Of a stretch of 64,000 bases of DNA, positions 1 to 8,130 are shown one piece after another; positions within the stretch are counted from its first letter, which is position 1; every line of letters begins with the position of its first letter. Position numbers and translations under genes: made by a program. Origin of the DNA: Actinomadura citrea. GTDB taxonomy: Bacteria; Actinomycetota; Actinomycetes; Streptosporangiales; Streptosporangiaceae. The stretch covers positions 4,526,001 through 4,590,000 of the forward strand of contig NZ_JACCBT010000001.1 of the NCBI RefSeq assembly GCF_013409045.1. Reading direction: 5' to 3'. The notes under the pieces were generated by a model that was given only the letters and a program-made list of their open reading frames with translations, was not told where the DNA came from and ran no database searches.

Positions 1-1
1 G

Positions 2-724
2 GGGGAGCCGGTGCTGCCCGTCGACACCGTCCGCGAACGGCCCGCCACCATCACCGCCACCAACCGCGGCGACATCGCCGCCACCCTCGTCCACCTGTAC
101 CGGGGCGGGCCCGCCGAAGACCTCTACGCCGCCCTCGGCCGCTACGTCGGCGCCGCCGCCGCGGCGTTCCCCCGCTTCACCGGCACCGTCGCCCTGGTCA
201 TGGACGCCTCGGCGTCCATGCGCGGCTACGGCGACCGCGAATGGGCCGCACTGTCCCAAACCGCCGCGCTGCGCATGGTGCTGTCCCAGGTGTGCGCCCG
301 GCTGGAGGTCATCGAGACCGGCGGCGACGAGCGCACCCCCCGCGGCGCCACCGACCTGGCCACCGGCGTCCTGGACGCCCTGGGCGCCGGCCCCGACCTG
401 GTCGCCGTCGTCTCCGACGGCTACGAGAACGTCTTCCCCGGCGACCTGGCCAGGGTCGTGGCGAGCCTGCCGCACGCCGGCATCACCACCCCCGTGGTGT
501 TCTGCCACGCCCTGTTCACCGGCAGCGACGACCTGACGCTGCGGCGCCCCGCCCCGGCCCTGCCCCAGCGCGGCTTCTGGCACCAGGACGACTTCGCCGA
601 ACTGCTGCCCTGGATGTTCGGGCACTGCGACGCCGGCGCGCCCTGGCTGCGCGCCGCCCTGCACGACCGCCTGGACGCCCTCGACCGGCAGGCCGACACC
701 CTCACCGCCCGCATCGCCGCCTGA
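2..724 (+). CDS. VWA (von Willebrand A) domain protein, 5'-truncated by window edge
   Basis: The frame is open to the left window edge, so the true N-terminus lies outside and only the last ~240 residues are seen. The visible part is a VWA fold with a complete metal-ion (MIDAS) site. Counting from the GTG at position 11, D65-A-S67-A-S69 follows a hydrophobic strand, the MIDAS threonine is T114 (GATDLATG) and the aspartate is D136 (VVSDG). No signal peptide or membrane segment is visible in this part. Such VWA domains usually bind partner proteins through a metal. The next gene starts 83 bases downstream on the same strand and looks like an ARPP-1 protein, so the two probably form one operon whose other members are upstream and unseen. 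The missing N-terminus could carry a further domain. Confidence 0.75.
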   Translation, partial: GEPVLPVDTVRERPATITATNRGDIAATLVHLYRGGPAEDLYAALGRYVGAAAAAFPRFTGTVALVMDASASMRGYGDREWAALSQTAALRMVLSQVCARLEVIETGGDERTPRGATDLATGVLDALGAGPDLVAVVSDGYENVFPGDLARVVASLPHAGITTPVVFCHALFTGSDDLTLRRPAPALPQRGFWHQDDFAELLPWMFGHCDAGAPWLRAALHDRLDALDRQADTLTARIAA

Positions 725-807
725 ACCGGCCCGTGCGCGGACGCGCCGCGCCCGCACGCCCGACGCACGCGCGATGCACGCCCCCACCACCCTGAAGGGA
801 GCACCGC

Positions 808-1818
808 ATGACCCAGATGACGGCGCTCGACACCCTCGTCCCCGGCCCCCTCAGCCTCGCCGGGCACCGCCTGGGCACCCCCCAGCAGGCCGGCGCGCTC
901 ACCATGGTGCCCATCTCCGGACCCGCCCACCGCGGCTTCGTGCCGCCCCGCACCGGCCTCAAACTGACCCGCGTCGTCGGCTACGGGCAGGTCGAACTCG
1001 CCAACCGCGCCGACTCCGGCGTCGCCATCGTCCCCCTGCACATCGGCTACATCCAGGACCACGCCCAGAACCACGCCCTGTGCCGGTCGGCGTTCCTGGC
1101 CGCCGGGCAGACCGTGCGCTTCGACGACGCCTGCTGCGTCCAGCAGAGCCAGGGCGGCTACCTCAGCGAGCGCGACCAGTGGTTCTTCGTCCTGCCGCTG
1201 GAACTGCGCGCCCGCGCCCTGGACCTGCGCGGCGTCACCGGCTACAGCAAGCTGTGGGACGACATCGCCGCCCTCAACGCCCGCCACGGCCTGCCCCGCC
1301 GCGGCCACCTGGAGCAGATCCTGTCCCGCAAGCGGGCCGTGCTGACCCAGTTCCAGTCCCGCCTGGAACCGCAGCCCGGCCAGCTCGGCGCCCTGTTCTT
1401 CGTCTCCGGCCGCTTCGCCGGCCTGGAGATCGCACCCGACCCCCGCTACTTCGCCGAGATGTGGACCGCGCTGGTCTGCTTCGCCTACGGCGTCGCCGCC
1501 TGGCACGCCGAACCCGCCCCGCCCGGCCCCGACACGGCCCCCTACGACCTCGGCCCCACCGACCTCGCCCCCAACGACGGGGCGCCGTACGAGGCGGCCG
1601 GGCTCGCCGGGCTGCGCGCCGCCCTGGAACGCGACCGCTCCGCCCGCCTCACCGAGATCGGCGGCTGGCTCGCCGACGCCCCCGCCGGCCCCGTCGAACT
1701 GCGCGAGGAGGAGCGCTACCTCGACCTGCGGCTGTCCACCGTCACCGGCCCCCACCTGGCCGGGCAGATCGTCACCGACGGCGACCGCACCGTCTACGCG
1801 TCCCTGTTCGCCCGCTGA
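808..1818 (+). CDS. ARPP-1-like domain protein
   Basis: A 336-residue soluble protein with a good Shine-Dalgarno (gaagggag) before ATG 808. Its N-terminal two thirds match my recollection of the ARPP-1 domain, named for its link to ADP-ribosylglycohydrolase and rhodanese/phosphatase proteins in bacterial conflict and nucleotide-processing loci. A strand ending in ELANRADSG is followed by a short QN motif, a FLAAGQTVRF strand, a CC pair near residue 110, and a helix-rich middle with a long basic stretch (residues ~165-190). No catalytic motif is recognisable, so activity is unknown. It directly follows the VWA gene, and the pairing is the best clue to its role. The family call is by pattern recognition only; a lineage-specific hypothetical protein is the alternative. 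Confidence 0.6.
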   Translation: MTQMTALDTLVPGPLSLAGHRLGTPQQAGALTMVPISGPAHRGFVPPRTGLKLTRVVGYGQVELANRADSGVAIVPLHIGYIQDHAQNHALCRSAFLAAGQTVRFDDACCVQQSQGGYLSERDQWFFVLPLELRARALDLRGVTGYSKLWDDIAALNARHGLPRRGHLEQILSRKRAVLTQFQSRLEPQPGQLGALFFVSGRFAGLEIAPDPRYFAEMWTALVCFAYGVAAWHAEPAPPGPDTAPYDLGPTDLAPNDGAPYEAAGLAGLRAALERDRSARLTEIGGWLADAPAGPVELREEERYLDLRLSTVTGPHLAGQIVTDGDRTVYASLFAR

Positions 1819-1824
1819 CCGCCC

Positions 1825-1867
1825 GCCCCGGGGCGTCCCCGAACGAAAAAGGGGTTGCCCCCGGGGC
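1825..1867. terminator. Strong hairpin between convergent genes
   Basis: The left arm GCCCCGGGGCGTCCCC (1825-1840) pairs with GGGGTTGCCCCCGGGGC (1851-1867), with one bulge and an A-rich 10-base loop. It lies just after the ARPP-1-like stop and before the 3' end of the opposing thioesterase gene, so it could end transcription from both sides. There is no clear U-tract, as is common in actinomycetes. Confidence 0.6.
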
Positions 1868-1965
1868 GCGGCGCCCGGTTGAATCAGAACCGCGGGAACT
1901 GTGCCGGGCGCGTCAGGCTGAAACCCGATTCCAGATCCGGGAAACGCGCGATGCTCGAGACATCG

Positions 1966-2430
1966 TCAAGGCGATAGTGAACCTGACGAGGCGCCGGCCG
2001 CCTGTCCCGCCACTCCGTCCAGGTAAGGCTCCAGAACCGACCTCACCTGCGGCGGCATCTCCTTCTTGGCCTTGGACGCCGGGTCGATGAACACGTGCCG
2101 CACCTCCCCGTCGGCGATGAGCCGCCCATCCACCCGGAACACCGGCCGCACGATCATGCTCGTCGTCCCCAGATGCGCCACCGGCATCGACACCTCCAGC
2201 AGCTCGTCGAACCGCGCGCCCTCCCGGAACCGGATCCGCGCCTCGGCCACCACCAGGTCGTAGCCCTGCTCCACCATCTGCGCGTAGTCGCCGAACAGCG
2301 CCCGCCACATCTCCGTCAACGCCACGTCGTAGAAGAACAGGTAGTGGCCGTTGAACACCACGCCCTGCTGATCGCACTCGCTGTACCGAACCCGCAACCG
2401 ATGCGCGAAGATCTCACCCATACCCGGCAT
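1966..2430 (-). CDS. Acyl-CoA thioesterase, 4HBT hotdog family
   Basis: About 154 residues forming one hotdog fold. The N-terminal motif RYSECDQQGVVFNGHYL carries the catalytic aspartate typical of 4-hydroxybenzoyl-CoA/YbgC-type thioesterases, followed by the long hydrophobic helix and a VRPVFRVDGRLIADGEV sheet. It should hydrolyse an acyl-CoA thioester in the cytoplasm; the substrate is unknown. The start at 2430 (MPGMGEIF) or 2421 (MGEIF) overlaps the 3' end of the APC permease gene by a few bases, so translation is probably coupled to the permease. The C-terminal ~20 residues are low complexity (AGQAAGASSGS). Confidence 0.85.
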   Translation of the reverse strand: MPGMGEIFAHRLRVRYSECDQQGVVFNGHYLFFYDVALTEMWRALFGDYAQMVEQGYDLVVAEARIRFREGARFDELLEVSMPVAHLGTTSMIVRPVFRVDGRLIADGEVRHVFIDPASKAKKEMPPQVRSVLEPYLDGVAGQAAGASSGSLSP

Positions 2431-3793
2431 TGTGCACGCCGCCGGGTGCACCCGGGCCCCGCCGCCGCAGCACCAGCCACCGGCCGCCCAGCCCCACGGC
2501 GAACATCGCCGCCCCCGCCAGCACCGACGTCCACGGCAACGCCACCACCAGGACCACGCACCCCGCGGCGCCGAGCACGTTGAGCGCCCGCGGCCGGCGG
2601 CGATCGGCCGCCGGCTGGGTGAACGCGCACACGTTGGCGACCGCGTAGTACACCAGGACACCGAACGAGGAGAACCCGATCACCCCGCGCAGGTCCGCCG
2701 CCGCCACCAGCGCGCACACCGCGACCGCCACGGCGACCTCGGCATGGTGCGGCACCCGGTACCGGGGATGCACGGCCGCCAGCCACCCCGGCAGGTCGCG
2801 GTGCCGCGCCATGGCCAGCGCCGTGCGGCCGATCCCCGCGATCAGCGCCAGCAGCGCGCCCAGCGACGCCACCGCCGCGCCCGCCCGCACCACCGGCGCC
2901 AGCGCCCCGGCCCCCGCCGCCTCGACCGCGGCCGCCAGCGGCGCCGCCGCGGCCGCCAGAACGTCCGGCCCCGCCGCCAGCAGCGCCGCCGCTCCCACCA
3001 CCAGGTACACCGCCACCGCGATGGACAGCGCCACCGGGATCGCCCGGGGGATCGTGCGGGCCGGGTCCCGCACCTCCTCGCCCATCGTCGCGATGCGGGC
3101 GTAGCCGGCGAAGGCGAAGAACAGCAGCCCCGCGGCCTGCAGCACGCCGTGGACGCCGCCCTCGCCCACCGCCGTCCACCCGCCCAGGCGCGCCGCGCTC
3201 GCCTGCCCGCCCGCCGCGATCCCCGCCACCACGACGGCCAGCACCGCCAAGCCGGCGACCACCAGCACCCGCGTGAGCAGCGCCGTCCTGGTCACCCCGC
3301 GATAGTTCAGCGACGCCAGCGCCACCACGGCCGCCGCCGCGACCGCGCGGCGGACCCACCCCGGGCCGGGCACCGCGTAGGAGGCGAACGTGAGCGCCAT
3401 GGCGGCGCACGAGGCGGTCTTGCCCACCACGAAGCCCCAGCCCGCCGCGAACCCCCACCACGGGCCCAGGCGCTCGCGGCCGTACACGTAGGTGCCGCCC
3501 GACATCGGATACACCGCCGCGAGCTGCGCCGAGGCGACCGCGTTGCAGTACGCGACCCCCGCCGCGACCACCAGCCCCACCAGCAGGCCCGTGCCCGCCA
3601 CCCGCGCCGCGGGCCCGAACACGGCGAACACCCCCGCCCCGACCATCGACCCGAGGCCGATCAGCACCGCGTCCCCGGTGCCCAGCCGCCGCGCCAGCCG
3701 GTCGCCCCCGGCGGACGGCCCGCCCGGTCCGGGCCCGGCCGATCCGGACGCCGCCGTCTCGGCCCGGCCCCGGTTCCGGCGCCGGATCGCCAT
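2414..3793 (-). CDS. APC-family amino acid/polyamine permease
   Basis: A 459-residue integral membrane protein with about 12 hydrophobic segments and the APC first-helix signature (GDAVLIGLGSMVGAGVFAVFG at residues ~38-58, containing the substrate-backbone-binding GSMVGAG). A basic, Gly/Ser/Pro-rich cytoplasmic tail precedes it. It should import an amino acid or related amine with protons; the substrate cannot be read from sequence. It starts 49 bases from the divergent ArsR-phosphatase fusion, and a perfect CATCAA-N6-TTGATG operator lies between, so the fusion protein may control it. It overlaps the downstream thioesterase start. Confidence 0.88.
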   Translation of the reverse strand: MAIRRRNRGRAETAASGSAGPGPGGPSAGGDRLARRLGTGDAVLIGLGSMVGAGVFAVFGPAARVAGTGLLVGLVVAAGVAYCNAVASAQLAAVYPMSGGTYVYGRERLGPWWGFAAGWGFVVGKTASCAAMALTFASYAVPGPGWVRRAVAAAAVVALASLNYRGVTRTALLTRVLVVAGLAVLAVVVAGIAAGGQASAARLGGWTAVGEGGVHGVLQAAGLLFFAFAGYARIATMGEEVRDPARTIPRAIPVALSIAVAVYLVVGAAALLAAGPDVLAAAAAPLAAAVEAAGAGALAPVVRAGAAVASLGALLALIAGIGRTALAMARHRDLPGWLAAVHPRYRVPHHAEVAVAVAVCALVAAADLRGVIGFSSFGVLVYYAVANVCAFTQPAADRRRPRALNVLGAAGCVVLVVALPWTSVLAGAAMFAVGLGGRWLVLRRRGPGAPGGVHNAGYG

Positions 3794-3812
3794 CGCCCAC
3801 CCCCGCCTATTC

Positions 3813-3830
3813 CATCAAGCTCATTTGATG
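3813..3830. promoter_or_regulatory. ArsR-type operator CATCAA-N6-TTGATG
   Basis: A perfect inverted repeat (arms 3813-3818 and 3825-3830) in the 49-base gap between the divergent APC permease and ArsR-phosphatase genes. ATCAA-N6-TTGAT is a familiar ArsR-family half-site arrangement. A -10-like TATCGT (3831-3836) touches the repeat and sits six bases before ATG 3843, so binding would block the regulator's own promoter. Confidence 0.65.
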
Positions 3831-3842
3831 TATCGTCCGGGC

Positions 3843-4631
3843 ATGGCGTCACCGAGTCAAGCCGCCCCGGCGTTCGTGCGGCTGGCCGCCCACCCGCTGC
3901 GCTGGCGGCTGCTGACCGCCCTCGCCGACGGCGACCTGCGCGTCCGCGAGCTCACCGACATCGCCGCCGCGTCGCAGAACCTGGTCTCCTACCACCTGCG
4001 GCTGCTGCGCGACGGCGGCCTGGTCACCGCCTCCCGCAGCAGCCACGACGGCCGCGACAGCTACTACCGCCTGGACCTGGACCGCTGCGCCCACGCCCTC
4101 GCCGGCGCCGGCGCCGCCCTGCACCCCGCGCTGCGGTGCGCCCCCGCACCACCGCGGTTCCCTGACGGCCCGCACCGCCAGGCGCCCCCGGCGGTGCTGT
4201 TCGTGTGCACGGGCAACAGCGCGCGCTCACCCATCGCCGAGGCCCTCCTGAGCCACCACACCGGCGGCCGTGTCACCGCGGCCAGCGCCGGCACCCGCCC
4301 CAGACCCGAGATGCACCCCAGCGCCGTCCAGGTCCTGCGCGAGCGGTACGGCATCGACATCTCCGCGCAGCGGCCCCGCCGCCTGGACGCCCTGCGCCGC
4401 CGCTTCGACCGCGTCATCACCCTGTGCGACAGGGCCCGCGAAGCCTGCCCCGACTTCGGCGACCACGCGCGGCACGCCCACTGGAGCACTCCCGACCCGG
4501 CCGCCGCGGCGCCGGCCGGGCTCGCGGCCTTCCGCCGGGCGGCGGCCGACCTCGACGCGCGCGTCCGCCACCTGCTGCCCCTCCTCGCCCAGACCCCACC
4601 ACCCGCGCGGATGACGGAGGAACACCCATGA
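3843..4631 (+). CDS. ArsR-family regulator fused to low-molecular-weight phosphatase/arsenate-reductase domain
   Basis: 262 residues in two parts. Residues ~8-85 form an ArsR winged helix (LRWRLLTALADGDLRVRELT, then recognition helix NLVSYHLRLLRDGGLV). Residues ~116-255 form a low-molecular-weight protein-tyrosine-phosphatase/ArsC fold with the CX5R loop C122-TGNSA-R128 and the general-acid region TPDP near D218. The canonical arsenite-sensing cysteine pair (ELCVCDL type) is absent from the HTH part, so signal input may come through the phosphatase domain. The start is ATG 3843, just after the operator; there is no Shine-Dalgarno, suggesting a leaderless mRNA. It overlaps the glyoxalase start as ATGA. 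Arsenic resistance is possible but unproven: no arsenite pump is adjacent. Confidence 0.88.
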   Translation: MASPSQAAPAFVRLAAHPLRWRLLTALADGDLRVRELTDIAAASQNLVSYHLRLLRDGGLVTASRSSHDGRDSYYRLDLDRCAHALAGAGAALHPALRCAPAPPRFPDGPHRQAPPAVLFVCTGNSARSPIAEALLSHHTGGRVTAASAGTRPRPEMHPSAVQVLRERYGIDISAQRPRRLDALRRRFDRVITLCDRAREACPDFGDHARHAHWSTPDPAAAAPAGLAAFRRAAADLDARVRHLLPLLAQTPPPARMTEEHP

Positions 4632-5005
4632 CGGAACCCGAGAAGTACGCAGGCGTCCGCTACCTCGTCGACGACGTCCAGGCCGCCGTCGACTTCTACA
4701 CCACCCACCTCGGCTTCGCCCTCAACCGCGACGCGGCGCCCGCGTTCGCCGACGTCGTGCGCGGCCCGCTGCGCCTCCTGCTGTCGGGACCGGCCAGCTC
4801 CGGCGCCCGCGCCACACCCGCGGACGCCGCCGTCGCCGGAGGCAACCGTATCCACCTGCTCGTCGACGACCTGGACGCCGAGGTCTCCCGGCTGCGCGCC
4901 GCGGGCCTGACCTTCCGCAGCGACCTGGTCACCGGGCCCGGCGGCCGCCAGATCCTGCTCGCCGACCCCGCCGGGAACCTGGTCGAACTGTTCCAGCCCG
5001 CATAA
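4628..5005 (+). CDS. Glyoxalase/bleomycin-resistance (VOC) family protein
   Basis: 125 residues, one VOC module: N-terminal YLVDDVQAAVDFYTTHLGF, central IHLLVDDLDAEVSRLRAAGL and C-terminal LADPAGNLVELFQP with the usual glutamate ligand. It starts inside the stop of the ArsR-phosphatase gene (ATGA overlap) with a GGAGG Shine-Dalgarno, so the two are translated together. It contains no cysteine, which argues against an ArsI-type C-As lyase despite the ArsR/ArsC-like neighbour. The substrate is unknown. Confidence 0.85.
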   Translation: MTEPEKYAGVRYLVDDVQAAVDFYTTHLGFALNRDAAPAFADVVRGPLRLLLSGPASSGARATPADAAVAGGNRIHLLVDDLDAEVSRLRAAGLTFRSDLVTGPGGRQILLADPAGNLVELFQPA

Positions 5006-5101
5006 GCGACGCTTCTGGAATGCAGAAGAAGCATCTCTTGGACTTCTCGCCCCATGGCGCCCACGATGGGAGGTGACAGCACACGCAACCTGGGGGGAAC
5101 C

Positions 5102-5476
5102 ATGACGGAGTACGAGAAGGCCATGCGGCCGGAGGACATCACCCGCCTGTTCGTCGAACGCTCCAACGCCGGCGACGCGGCCGGAGTCGCCGCCCTCTAC
5201 GAGGAGAACGCGGTGTTGGCCTACCCGCCCGGCTCCCAGACCGTCGGACGCCAGGCCATCCGCGAACTGTGGGAGAAGGTCCTGGACGTGCGCCCCCGGT
5301 TCACCCCCGAGGAGCCGCTGCCCACCCTGATCAGCGGCGACCTCGCCCTGACCTCCACCCCGCCCAAGGACGGGGCGGGGGCCCGCGCGCAGGTCGTCCG
5401 CCGCCAGCCCGACGGCAGCTGGCTGCGCGTCCTGGACCAGCCCGAGTTCGTCACGCCCTCCGCAACCGGCGCCTAG
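5102..5476 (+). CDS. NTF2/SnoaL-like protein
   Basis: 124 residues with the cone-shaped NTF2-like pattern: N-terminal helix DITRLFVERSNAGDAAGVAALYEENAVLAYPPG, then GRQAIRELWEKVL and the terminal sheet RAQVVRRQPDGSWLRVLDQPEF. The start at ATG 5102 (MTEYEKAM) has the GGGGGG/GGAACC Shine-Dalgarno region directly before it. Such proteins act as small isomerases or binding domains; no catalytic pair is identifiable. It follows the glyoxalase by about 96 bases, perhaps as a separate transcript. Confidence 0.82.
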   Translation: MTEYEKAMRPEDITRLFVERSNAGDAAGVAALYEENAVLAYPPGSQTVGRQAIRELWEKVLDVRPRFTPEEPLPTLISGDLALTSTPPKDGAGARAQVVRRQPDGSWLRVLDQPEFVTPSATGA

Positions 5477-6615
5477 GACCCCGCCCAGATCGGACAGTCG
5501 ACGTACCCGCGCGCCCCGCCGCCGTAGTGGGTGCTCTCGTCCTCGCGCACCACGGCATGGCCCAGCGCGAACCGGGCGACCAGATCGGGATTGGCGATGA
5601 ACGGCCGCCCGAACGACACCGCGTCGGCGATCCCCGCCTCGACCACCGCGTTCCCCGACTCCCGCCCGAACCCGTGATTGGCGACCAGGGCACCGTCGAA
5701 CAGTTTGCGGTAGCGGGCGAACTCGTCGAAGTCCGGCACCGCGTCCGGCCCGGTCAGGGCTCTCCCGCGCAGGTGAAGGTAGGCCAGGGGACGGGTGCCG
5801 AGCTCCGCCACCAGGGCGTCGTAGGCGGCGAGCGTCGCCTCGTCGGCGGTGTAGGGGTAGTCGGCGCGGCGCGCCCCGGGCGAGGTGTCGTGCACCGTCC
5901 AGTGCGGCGACAGCCGCACCCCGGCGCGGCGCCCGTCCCACGCCGCCGTCACGGCGTCCACGACCTCCAGGAGCAGGCGGCCCCGGTCGGTGCCGTAGGC
6001 GTCGGTGCGGCGGTTCAGCCGCGGGTTGAGGAACTGCGCGAGCAGGAACGTGCCGTTCGCGGCGACCTCCACCCCGTCGAACCCCGCCCGGCGCGCCCGC
6101 GCGGAAGCCGCGCCGTACTCGGCGACCGTCTCCTCGATCTGCGCGCGTGTCATCTCCCGGGGCGTGACCGTCGCCTTGGGGCCCTCCGCCGTCCAGCACA
6201 CCTCGCCCGGATCGACCGCCGACGGCCCCGCGGGCCGTGCTCCGCCCCGGTGGTCGGGATGGGAGTGGGCGCCGGTGTGCCACAACTGCAGCACGATGCG
6301 CCCGCCCAGCGCGTGGACGAGATCGGTGACGCGGCGCCAGCCCCGCACCTGCCGCTCGCCGTAGACGCCGGGGACGCCGGGGAACCCGATCGCCCCCTCA
6401 CCGACCCACGCCCCCTCGGCGACGATCAGCCCGGCCGTGGCGCGCTGCCCGTAGTAGGCGGCGTGCAGCTCAGTCGGCTCCAGGCCGGGACCGGACGCGC
6501 GCGACCGCGTCAACGGGGCCATCACCACCCGGTTGGGCAGCTCCAGGTCCCCGAGCGCCACCGGCCGCAGCAGCGGCGAACCGCCCGGCTCGCTACCCTC
6601 GTCATGTCGGATCAT
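5473..6615 (-). CDS. Old Yellow Enzyme-family NADH:flavin oxidoreductase, atypical active site
   Basis: 380 residues forming an FMN (beta/alpha)8 barrel of the OYE family: N-terminal ALGDLELPNRVVMAPLTRSRA, middle GRIVLQLWHTGAHSH, then FDGVEV, LNPRLNRRTDAYG and C-terminal DAVSFGRPFIANPDLVARF. Members reduce activated alkenes with NAD(P)H. The usual substrate-binding HxxN and proton-donor Tyr (HGANGYL) read VAANGTF here (V184, N187, T189), so both canonical His and Tyr are missing. The start at ATG 6615 (MIRHDEG) is chosen because upstream sequence is not protein-like. The 3' end overlaps the convergent NTF2-like gene by four bases. Its start lies 69 bases from the divergent sigma factor. Confidence 0.88.
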   Translation of the reverse strand: MIRHDEGSEPGGSPLLRPVALGDLELPNRVVMAPLTRSRASGPGLEPTELHAAYYGQRATAGLIVAEGAWVGEGAIGFPGVPGVYGERQVRGWRRVTDLVHALGGRIVLQLWHTGAHSHPDHRGGARPAGPSAVDPGEVCWTAEGPKATVTPREMTRAQIEETVAEYGAASARARRAGFDGVEVAANGTFLLAQFLNPRLNRRTDAYGTDRGRLLLEVVDAVTAAWDGRRAGVRLSPHWTVHDTSPGARRADYPYTADEATLAAYDALVAELGTRPLAYLHLRGRALTGPDAVPDFDEFARYRKLFDGALVANHGFGRESGNAVVEAGIADAVSFGRPFIANPDLVARFALGHAVVREDESTHYGGGARGYVDCPIWAGS

Positions 6616-6684
6616 CTGTCTTCCTGCCGTCGTCGTCTCTCGGATGCCACGAAGCAGACGCAACGCGGCACGGAAAGGTGACCG

Positions 6685-7545
6685 ATGCACGACCAACTCG
6701 CCGAACGCTTCGAGGCGCACCGCCCCAGCCTGCGCGCGGTCGCCTACCGGATGCTCGGCGACCCCGGCGAGACCGACGACGCCGTCCAGGAGGCGTGGCT
6801 GCGGCTCGACCGCACCGGCCCCGCCGGAATCGACGACCTGGAGGCGTGGCTGCGCACCGTCGTGGCCCGCATCTGCCTCGACATGCTCCGCGCCCGCACC
6901 TCCCGGCGCGAGGAACCCTACGGATGGCACTCACCCGTCCAGCCCGACGACGGCGACCCCGAGACCGAGACCGTCCTCATCGAGTCCGTCGGCCGCGCCA
7001 TGCTCGTCGTGCTGGCCACCCTCGGACCCGCCGAACGCGTCGCCTTCGTCCTGCACGACGTGTTCGCCGTCCCGTTCGACCAGATCGCCCCCATCGTCGA
7101 GCGCACCCCGGCCGCCGCCAAGAAACTCGCCAGCCGCGCCCGCCACCGCGTGCGCGGCGCCGCCGCCCCACCGGAACCCGAACTCGCCGAACAGCGCCGC
7201 GTCGTCGAGGCGTTCCTCGCCGCCGCCCGCAGCGGCGACCTCGACGCCCTCCTCGGCGTGCTGGCCCCCGACGTCGTCCGCCGCGCCGACCGAGCCGCCC
7301 TCACCCCCGGCCGCCCCGCCGTCCTGCGCGGCGCCGACTCCGTCGCCCGCGAGATGCAGCTGTTCGGCCGCCGCGCCGGATACGCCGGACCCGCCCTCGT
7401 CGACGGGACGATCGGCGCCGTCGTCGCCCCGCACGGCCGCCTCCTGCTCGCCATCGCCATCACCGTCCGCGACGGCCGCGTCACCGGCTACGAGATGATC
7501 GCCGACCCCGCCCGCCTCACCGCCCTCGACCTCGCCGTCCCCTGA
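6685..7545 (+). CDS. ECF sigma factor with C-terminal SnoaL-like domain (SigJ/ECF41-like)
   Basis: 286 residues. Region 2 (residues ~8-75) contains RMLGDPGETDDAVQEAWLRL. Region 4 (~105-155) contains LGPAERVAFVLHDVFAVPFDQIAPIV followed by a basic recognition helix. Residues ~170-280 form an NTF2/SnoaL-like extension (RRVVEAFLAAARSGDLDALLGVL onward), the hallmark of SigJ/ECF41-type factors, in which the extension tunes activity instead of a separate anti-sigma. Shine-Dalgarno GGAAAGG lies before ATG 6685. Divergent from the Old Yellow Enzyme gene; ECF41 genes often sit beside a small oxidoreductase they control, so the neighbour is a plausible target. Confidence 0.88.
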   Translation: MHDQLAERFEAHRPSLRAVAYRMLGDPGETDDAVQEAWLRLDRTGPAGIDDLEAWLRTVVARICLDMLRARTSRREEPYGWHSPVQPDDGDPETETVLIESVGRAMLVVLATLGPAERVAFVLHDVFAVPFDQIAPIVERTPAAAKKLASRARHRVRGAAAPPEPELAEQRRVVEAFLAAARSGDLDALLGVLAPDVVRRADRAALTPGRPAVLRGADSVAREMQLFGRRAGYAGPALVDGTIGAVVAPHGRLLLAIAITVRDGRVTGYEMIADPARLTALDLAVP

Positions 7546-7592
7546 CCGATTCCTACAAGACCGCGCCGCCCGAACCGTCCTACGTTGGCCCC

Positions 7593-7862
7593 ATGAGCAG
7601 CGAACTCTCCGAACTGACCAACGTGGGACCGGCCGTCGCCGCCTACTTCGGCCGCATCGGCATCACCGCCGTCGCCCAACTCGAAGGCCAGGACCCCGTC
7701 GAGCTGTACGAGCGGATGTCGGCCGCCTACGGTCGCCGCCTCGACCCCTGCCTGCTCGACACCGTCATGTCCGCCGTCGACCAGGCCGACGGAAAGCCCG
7801 CCCGCCACTGGTGGCACTACACCCCCGAACGCAAACGCCTCCTCGCCGGCACCCGCCCCTGA
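7593..7862 (+). CDS. Small helix-hairpin-helix (Cdd1-like) protein
   Basis: 89 residues. A helix-hairpin-helix core (LTNVGPAVAAYFGRIGITAVAQLEGQ) is followed by ELYERMSAAYGRRLDPCLLDTVMSAV and a C-terminal WWHYTPERKRLL, the pattern of the Cdd1 / pathogenicity-locus family of small putative DNA-binding proteins. ATG 7593 lies six bases after TACGTT, a -10-like hexamer, with no Shine-Dalgarno, suggesting a leaderless transcript separate from the sigma gene. Function is unknown. Confidence 0.8.
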   Translation: MSSELSELTNVGPAVAAYFGRIGITAVAQLEGQDPVELYERMSAAYGRRLDPCLLDTVMSAVDQADGKPARHWWHYTPERKRLLAGTRP

Positions 7863-8130
7863 TTCCCCACCGTGCCCGCACAGACCCGAAGCCTCTGACT
7901 ACGCGGCGTTCAGCCTTCGGGTGAGCGGTTCCGTGGCATCCGGCCACGGAGCCTCCACGAAAACCCGTTGGCGGACCACGGCGGCCACTGCTACTTTTCC
8001 GGAAGCCGTGCCAGAGGACGAGGAGGTGGTACCCGTGAACATTGCGACATGGGTGCTCCCCTCCGGGGTCACGGTCGGACGGTAGGTCGTCCGGGAGCGC
8101 CGTTCACGAGCACTCCCGAAAGGCACGACC

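Noticed and set aside
4628-5005. VOC protein as an ArsI organoarsenical lyase
   Set aside because: It has no cysteine at all, whereas ArsI needs a vicinal cysteine pair.
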